A stretch of 33,598 nucleotides of DNA from Clostridia bacterium. GTDB lineage: Bacteria > Bacillota > Clostridia > Oscillospirales > CAG-272. Made by a program: the position numbers and the translations under genes. The notes under the pieces are model-generated. The model made no database searches, was not told where the DNA came from, and saw nothing but the letters and a program-made list of their open reading frames with translations. The number at the start of each line of letters is the position of its first letter. Position 1 is the first letter of the stretch. This document shows positions 29,277 through 33,598 of the stretch, piece after piece. The stretch spans positions 1 to 33,598 of the forward strand of contig JAFTOB010000096.1 in the NCBI GenBank assembly GCA_017451545.1, read 5' to 3'.

Positions 29277-29586
29277 GATTGCTATAATAGGCGACAGAGA
29301 CAGCGTGCTTGGCTTTATGGCACTTGGCTTTGCCACCTTTGAGGCTCAGTCGGCCGAGGAGGCGGGCAAGCTACTCCACAAGGTGGCCCGCGACGAAAGC
29401 TACGCCGTCATTTTCATCGTTGAAAATTACGCCGAGCAGCTTTCGGAGGATATGGCCAAGTACAAGGATATGCCACTGCCCGCAGTGGTGTCCATCCCCG
29501 GCCGCGCAGGCTCTAACGGCTTCGGAATGAACAGCATCCGCTCGGCTGTCGAGCGTGCTGTGGGCGCGGATATAATATTTAAGTGA
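29269..29586 (+). CDS. ntpG: V-type ATPase subunit F
   Basis: A 105-residue Rossmann-like central-stalk subunit. It begins '[20 protein letters not shown]', the usual start of bacterial and archaeal F subunits, and includes '[14 protein letters not shown]' and '[12 protein letters not shown]', with the C-terminal '[14 protein letters not shown]' helix. The start at 29269 is chosen because it fits the family N-terminus. A GTG three codons earlier (29260) is closer to the AAAGGA site (29251-29256), so the start is not fully settled. It overlaps subunit C by 8 nt or more. Called NtpG in Enterococcus naming. Confidence 0.9.
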   Translation: MYKIAIIGDRDSVLGFMALGFATFEAQSAEEAGKLLHKVARDESYAVIFIVENYAEQLSEDMAKYKDMPLPAVVSIPGRAGSNGFGMNSIRSAVERAVGADIIFK

Positions 29587-29602
29587 TTACATGGAGGATG
29601 TA

Positions 29603-31375
29603 ATGGCGATAGAAGGAAAAATCGTTAAGGTTTCAGGCCCTCTGGTCATTGCCGAGGGAATGAAGCAGGCGGATATGTTCGACGTTGTGCGCGTCGGCAA
29701 GGACCGCCTCATCGGCGAAATAATAGAAATGCACGGTGACAGAGCCTCAATTCAGGTCTACGAGGAGACTGCGGGTCTCGGACGGGGTGACACGGTCGTC
29801 TCCACCGGCGCACCTCTGTCGGTCGAGCTCGGCCCCGGTCTGCTCACCAATATTTACGACGGAATCCAGCGTCCCCTTGAGGCTATGAAGATCAAGGCCG
29901 GCGCAAACATCACCCGCGGTATCGACGAGCCCGCTCTCGACCGCGAGAAGCTCTGGCACTTTGAGGCCGCCCTCGGCTTCGGCGACAAGGTCGAGCCCGG
30001 CGACGTTTACGGAACGGTTCAGGAGACCGACGTTATTCAACACAAGATCCTCGTCCCACCGAAGACCCGCGGAACCATCGTGGAGCTTCGCAGCGGCGAC
30101 TATAAGGTCACCGATCGCATCGGTAAGATCAAGTATGAGGACGGCACTATCGACGATATTATGCTTATGCAGAAGTGGCCCGTCCGCGTGGCGCGCCCCT
30201 ATTCAAAGAAGCTGCCTCCCAACGATCCGCTGATCACGGGTCAGAGAATCGTTGACACCCTTTTCCCCATCGCAAAGGGCGGTACCGCCTGCATTCCCGG
30301 CCCCTTCGGTTCGGGTAAGACGGTGCTTCAGCATCAGCTTGCAAAGTGGAGTGACGCCGAGATCGTGGTCTATATCGGTTGCGGCGAGCGCGGAAACGAG
30401 ATGACCGACGTTCTGCTCGAATTCCCCGAGCTGATCGACCCCAAGACCGGCAGCTCCATGATGAAGAGAACCGTGCTTATTGCGAATACCTCGGATATGC
30501 CCGTTGCGGCGCGTGAGGCTTCGATCTACACGGGTATCACCATTGCCGAGTATTACCGCGATATGGGTTACTCGGTGGCCGTTATTGCCGACTCCACCTC
30601 CCGTTGGGCCGAGGCTCTGCGCGAGATGTCGGGTCGACTTGAGGAAATGCCCGGTGAGGAGGGCTATCCCGCATATCTTACCTCCCGTCTTGCTCAGTTC
30701 TATGAGCGCGCGGGTAAGGTCGTCTGCCTCGGTAAGGAGGGACGTATGGGTGCGCTTTCGGCCGTCGGTGCCGTTTCGCCCCAGGGCGGTGATATTTCCG
30801 AGCCCGTTTCTCAGGCAACACTCCGTATCGTTAAGGTCTTCTGGGGACTTGATTCGGCGCTGGCTTACAAGCGTCACTTCCCAGCGGTCAACTGGCTCAA
30901 CTCCTATTCGCTGTATCAGAACAGACTCGCTCCTTGGTTCAGCGAGCACGTTTCGGGAGATTGGAATAAGAAGGTCGCACACTGTATGCAGGTGCTTCAG
31001 AAGGAGAGTGAGCTTGACGAGATCGTTAAGCTGGTTGGCGTGGACGCTCTGTCCAGCGACGACCGCCTGACCCTTGAAGTGGCACGCTCTGTCCGTGAGG
31101 ACTACCTCCAGCAGAACTCCTTTGACGAGACCGACAGCTATACACAGCTCGATAAGCAGAGCGCACTGCTCGACCTAATCTTCCTCTTTGAGGATAAGGC
31201 TCGCGAGGTCGTGGCAAAGGGCGCGGACATAGAGGCCGTTTCCGACCTGCCCGTCCGCGAGAAGATCGGACGTGCAAAGTCCATCGATTACAAGAGCTAC
31301 AAGAAGGAATATTCGGCAATCGCCGACGAAATAGTAAAGGCACTTGACGCGCTGGCCGTCAACGCCGAAATTTAA
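29603..31375 (+). CDS. ntpA: V-type ATPase catalytic subunit A
   Basis: A 590-residue catalytic subunit that hydrolyses or makes ATP. Walker A is 'GPFGSGKT' (233-240), the catalytic Glu lies in '[13 protein letters not shown]', and '[19 protein letters not shown]' contains the Walker B and Ser/Arg contacts. The about 90-residue non-homologous region typical of A subunits lies between the N-terminal barrel and the P-loop. The start at 29603 follows GGAGG (29593-29597) by 5 nt. An ATG at 29591 would include that site in the coding region and is rejected. Length is typical (about 590). Confidence 0.96.
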   Translation: MAIEGKIVKVSGPLVIAEGMKQADMFDVVRVGKDRLIGEIIEMHGDRASIQVYEETAGLGRGDTVVSTGAPLSVELGPGLLTNIYDGIQRPLEAMKIKAGANITRGIDEPALDREKLWHFEAALGFGDKVEPGDVYGTVQETDVIQHKILVPPKTRGTIVELRSGDYKVTDRIGKIKYEDGTIDDIMLMQKWPVRVARPYSKKLPPNDPLITGQRIVDTLFPIAKGGTACIPGPFGSGKTVLQHQLAKWSDAEIVVYIGCGERGNEMTDVLLEFPELIDPKTGSSMMKRTVLIANTSDMPVAAREASIYTGITIAEYYRDMGYSVAVIADSTSRWAEALREMSGRLEEMPGEEGYPAYLTSRLAQFYERAGKVVCLGKEGRMGALSAVGAVSPQGGDISEPVSQATLRIVKVFWGLDSALAYKRHFPAVNWLNSYSLYQNRLAPWFSEHVSGDWNKKVAHCMQVLQKESELDEIVKLVGVDALSSDDRLTLEVARSVREDYLQQNSFDETDSYTQLDKQSALLDLIFLFEDKAREVVAKGADIEAVSDLPVREKIGRAKSIDYKSYKKEYSAIADEIVKALDALAVNAEI

Positions 31376-31388
31376 GGGAGGTATCGGT

Positions 31389-32762
31389 ATGATCAGAGAA
31401 TACAGAACAATCGAAGAAGTTGCCGGTCCTCTTATGCTCGTCCGTCAGGTCGAGGGAGTCAAGTATGACGAGCTCGGCGAGATCGAGCTTGATAACGGCG
31501 AGGTCAGACGTTGCAGAGTCCTTGAGGTCAACGGCAGAAACGTGCTCGTTCAGCTCTTTGACAGCGCGGCGGGACTTAACCTTTCCTCGAGTAAGGTTCG
31601 CTTTTCGGGCCACGGCGTGGAGCTTCCCGTTTCCCCCAATATGCTCGGCCGCGTTTTCAACGGAATGGGCGAGCCCATTGACGACGGCGTTAAGCTGATC
31701 CCCGAGAAATCGGTCAATATTAACGGAACGCCCATAAACCCCGCGGCGAGATATTACCCCTCCGAGTTTATTCAGACGGGTATTTCGACCATCGACGGTC
31801 TGAACACCCTCGTCCGCGGTCAGAAGCTGCCCATCTTCTCGGGCTCGGGTCTGCCCCACGCAAATCTTGCGGCGCAGATCGCCCGTCAGGCAAAGGTTCG
31901 CGGAACCGACGAGAAATTCGCCGTTGTTTTCGCCGCAGTAGGTATTACCTTCGAGGAGGCCGACTTCTTCATTTCGGACTTTAAGAAGACAGGCGCTATC
32001 GACAGAACTGTGCTCTTTATTAATCTTGCCTCCGACTCGGCCATCGAGCGTATCGCAACGCCCCGTATGGCGCTGACGGCGGCGGAATACCTCGCTTTCG
32101 AGCAGGATATGCACGTTCTTGTCATTATTACAGATATTACAAACTATGCAGAGGCTCTCCGTGAGGTCTCGGCGGCGAGAAAAGAGGTTCCCGGCCGTCG
32201 CGGATATCCCGGATATCTCTACACCGACCTTGCTACAATGTACGAGCGCGCGGGCAGAAAGCAGGGAAGCAACGGATCTATTACCATGATCCCGATCCTT
32301 ACCATGCCCGAGGACGATAAGACCCACCCGATCCCCGACCTTACGGGATACATTACGGAGGGTCAGATCATCCTTTCCCGTGACCTGTACCGCAAGGGCT
32401 GTCTGCCCCCCGTTGACGTTCTGCCCTCGCTTTCCCGTCTGAAGGACAAGGGAATCGGCCCGGGCAAGACCCGCGAGGATCACGCAGGAGTTATGAACCA
32501 GCTTTTCTCGAGCTACGCAAGAGGAAAGGACGCAAAGGAGCTTATGGTCGTTCTCGGTGAGGCGGCGCTGACCCCCATCGACAGACTGTATGCAAAGTTT
32601 GCCGATGAATTTGAGGCGAGATATATCAATCAGGGCTTCTATGAAAACCGTACGGTAGAAGAAACAATGGATCTGGGCTGGGAGCTGCTTTCCATCCTCC
32701 CCAAGAGCGAGATGAAGCGTATCAAGCCCGAGTTCATTGAGAAATATTGGCCGGGCAACTAA
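31389..32762 (+). CDS. ntpB: V-type ATPase regulatory subunit B
   Basis: A 457-residue non-catalytic nucleotide-binding subunit. It starts '[18 protein letters not shown]', as in the family, and lacks a Walker A; the equivalent loop is '[16 protein letters not shown]'. Other marks are '[14 protein letters not shown]', '[20 protein letters not shown]', '[18 protein letters not shown]' and '[20 protein letters not shown]'. AGGGAGG (31375-31381) precedes the ATG by 7 nt, confirming this start over longer in-frame alternatives. The length is typical (about 458). Confidence 0.96.
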   Translation: MIREYRTIEEVAGPLMLVRQVEGVKYDELGEIELDNGEVRRCRVLEVNGRNVLVQLFDSAAGLNLSSSKVRFSGHGVELPVSPNMLGRVFNGMGEPIDDGVKLIPEKSVNINGTPINPAARYYPSEFIQTGISTIDGLNTLVRGQKLPIFSGSGLPHANLAAQIARQAKVRGTDEKFAVVFAAVGITFEEADFFISDFKKTGAIDRTVLFINLASDSAIERIATPRMALTAAEYLAFEQDMHVLVIITDITNYAEALREVSAARKEVPGRRGYPGYLYTDLATMYERAGRKQGSNGSITMIPILTMPEDDKTHPIPDLTGYITEGQIILSRDLYRKGCLPPVDVLPSLSRLKDKGIGPGKTREDHAGVMNQLFSSYARGKDAKELMVVLGEAALTPIDRLYAKFADEFEARYINQGFYENRTVEETMDLGWELLSILPKSEMKRIKPEFIEKYWPGN

Positions 32763-32780
32763 ATTCAGGAGAAGGCAAAA

Positions 32781-33455
32781 ATGGCTGAAATTCGTGTAAA
32801 TCCAACGCGTATGGAGCTGAAAAAGCTCAAAACGCGCTACGATACCGCCCGTCGCGGACACAAGCTGCTCAAGGATAAGCGAGACGAGCTTATGCGGCAG
32901 TTTCTTTCGGTCGTGAGAGAGGACAAGGAGCTTCGCGAAAGCGTGGAGAAAAGACTTTCGACGTCTTACGGAAGCTTTTCGGCGGCCAATGCGGTAAGCA
33001 GTCCCAAAATGCTTGAGGAAGCGCTGATTCTGCCGAAGAAGGAAGGACAGCTCTCGGTCGGCTACAAGAATATGATGAGCGTGACCGTTCCGGTCTTTGA
33101 CCTCACCATGCTCTCCGAGGGGGGAAGCGACAGCTACAACTACGGTCTTGCCTTCACCTCGGGAGGACTTGACGATTCGCTCCGCGAGCTGAACTCGCTG
33201 CTTGGAGATCTTGTCCGTATGGCCGAGCTCGAAAAGACGGCACAGCTGTTGGCTGAGGAGATCGAGCGTACCCGCCGCCGCGTCAACGCGCTGGAGCATA
33301 TTATGATGCCCCGTTATCTTGAGGCCATCAAGCGCATCAAGATGAAGCTCGACGAAAACGAGCGCGGAAATACCACCCGACTTATGAAGGTCAAGGATAT
33401 GATGCTGGCCGCACAGCTTGCTTCGTCCCACGACGAGGAAGAAGAAACAGAATAA
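32781..33455 (+). CDS. ntpD: V-type ATPase subunit D (central shaft)
   Basis: A 224-residue coiled-coil rotor shaft. The N-terminus 'VNPTRMELKKLKTRYDTARR' and 'GHKLLKDKRDELMRQF' form the first helix of the antiparallel coiled coil, and 'ERTRRRVNALEHIMMPRY' with 'IKRIKMKLDENERGN' form the second, all diagnostic of D subunits. The C-terminus ends 'SSHDEEEETE', an acidic tail. AGGAGAAGG precedes the ATG by 6 nt. It closes the operon, followed by a terminator. Confidence 0.95.
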   Translation: MAEIRVNPTRMELKKLKTRYDTARRGHKLLKDKRDELMRQFLSVVREDKELRESVEKRLSTSYGSFSAANAVSSPKMLEEALILPKKEGQLSVGYKNMMSVTVPVFDLTMLSEGGSDSYNYGLAFTSGGLDDSLRELNSLLGDLVRMAELEKTAQLLAEEIERTRRRVNALEHIMMPRYLEAIKRIKMKLDENERGNTTRLMKVKDMMLAAQLASSHDEEEETE

Positions 33456-33458
33456 ACC

Positions 33459-33508
33459 AAAAGGAGCTGAGTCAAAAGCTTTTTAGAAGGCGATTGACTC
33501 AGCCTTTT
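33459..33508 (+). terminator. Terminator of the V-type ATPase operon
   Basis: AAAAGG-(AG)-CTGAGTCAA (33459-33475, two-base bulge) pairs with TTGACTCAG-CCTTTT (33494-33508). A shared T-rich 3' arm (CCTTTTG) supplies the U tract. From 33509 to the window end no gene can be supported; a start-like ATG at 33574 has no good ribosome binding site. Confidence 0.75.
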
Positions 33509-33598
33509 GCTATGTAAATTTGCAAGATCGAGAAAAACAAAAGAAAAAGCCCCGAAACGAGGCAAAAAAGAGTATGACAAAAAGAGGATCGTCGAAAT

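Noticed and set aside
29591-29602. Upstream start for ntpA adding four residues
   Set aside because: The GGAGG site for the 29603 ATG would lie within the coding region, and family members begin at the later Met.
31359-33431. 690-residue minus-strand open frame
   Set aside because: It lies entirely opposite ntpB and ntpD, which are certain, and has low-complexity composition and no ribosome binding site. It is an antisense artefact of codon bias.
33574-33598. Possible gene start at the right window edge
   Set aside because: Only eight codons are visible and the upstream sequence lacks a Shine-Dalgarno site, so it cannot be supported.

Overview
The window looks like a chromosomal segment of an anaerobic gut-type Clostridia (Bacillota) with mid-to-high GC. 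The evidence is Gram-positive style Shine-Dalgarno sites (GGAGG, AAGGAG), near-consensus sigma-A promoters with 17-18 bp spacers, T-box-free riboswitch control (glycine and lysine), a trmK/nif3 cluster, LytTR-DUF3021 and KtrAB pairs, and a V-type ATPase operon in the Enterococcus hirae gene order. No phage, IS element, CRISPR array, rRNA or tRNA was seen. Genus-level placement cannot be made from the sequence alone.

Layout. 1-115: array of short hairpins joined by ATTTCAC. 134-578: promoter and a DUF4275 gene. 649-2557: promoter, tandem glycine riboswitch, terminator and an AGCS-family Na+/amino-acid symporter. 2547-4061 (minus): udk and a HAD-IIB phosphatase, divergent from elaA (4068-4621). 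4621-5524 (minus): LytTR regulator with DUF3021 membrane partner. 5569-8422 (minus): sugar isomerase-like gene, ktrB and ktrA. 8489-8974: ferritin-like di-iron protein. 8979-11239 (minus): large secreted protein with a SipW-type signal and beta-helix repeats. 11422-15355 (minus): DUF1858, trmK, an unrecognised 684-aa TIM-barrel-like protein, and nif3. 15427-17398: promoter, lysine riboswitch, terminator and an NhaC-family transporter (probably lysine uptake). 17430-19781: prfB, a small membrane protein and tcdA. 19784-24298 (minus): RluA-type pseudouridine synthase, DUF3810 protein, murA and a GH43 enzyme. 24381-24743: orphan gene. 24754-33508: V-type ATPase operon (G/H-I-K-E-C-F-A-B-D) with promoter and terminator.

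The main observation is in prfB (release factor 2). The usual UGA-dependent +1 frameshift site near codon 26 is absent, since CTT is followed by CGC. Instead the reading frame carries an in-frame UGA at codon 320, exactly where RF2 proteins have the conserved Trp of the 'WGxQIRSYV' segment. The remaining 53 codons of a normal RF2 follow in the same frame. RF2 reads UGA, so this looks like an autoregulatory readthrough switch moved from the N-terminal frameshift site to a C-terminal Trp codon. UGA is the ordinary stop of many neighbouring genes, so general UGA reassignment is unlikely. A second UGA, ending nif3, is followed in frame by 27 coding-like codons that encode a membrane helix and basic tail and stop about 19 nt before a terminator.

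A second theme is sodium and potassium handling. The V-ATPase K subunit carries the Na+-ligand set known from E. hirae NtpK. The window also has an AGCS symporter, an NhaC-type carrier and KtrAB, which suggests a cell with Na+-coupled energetics. Both riboswitch-controlled transporters end their leaders in an intrinsic terminator, and in both a plausible antiterminator pairing between aptamer and terminator supports ligand-OFF control.
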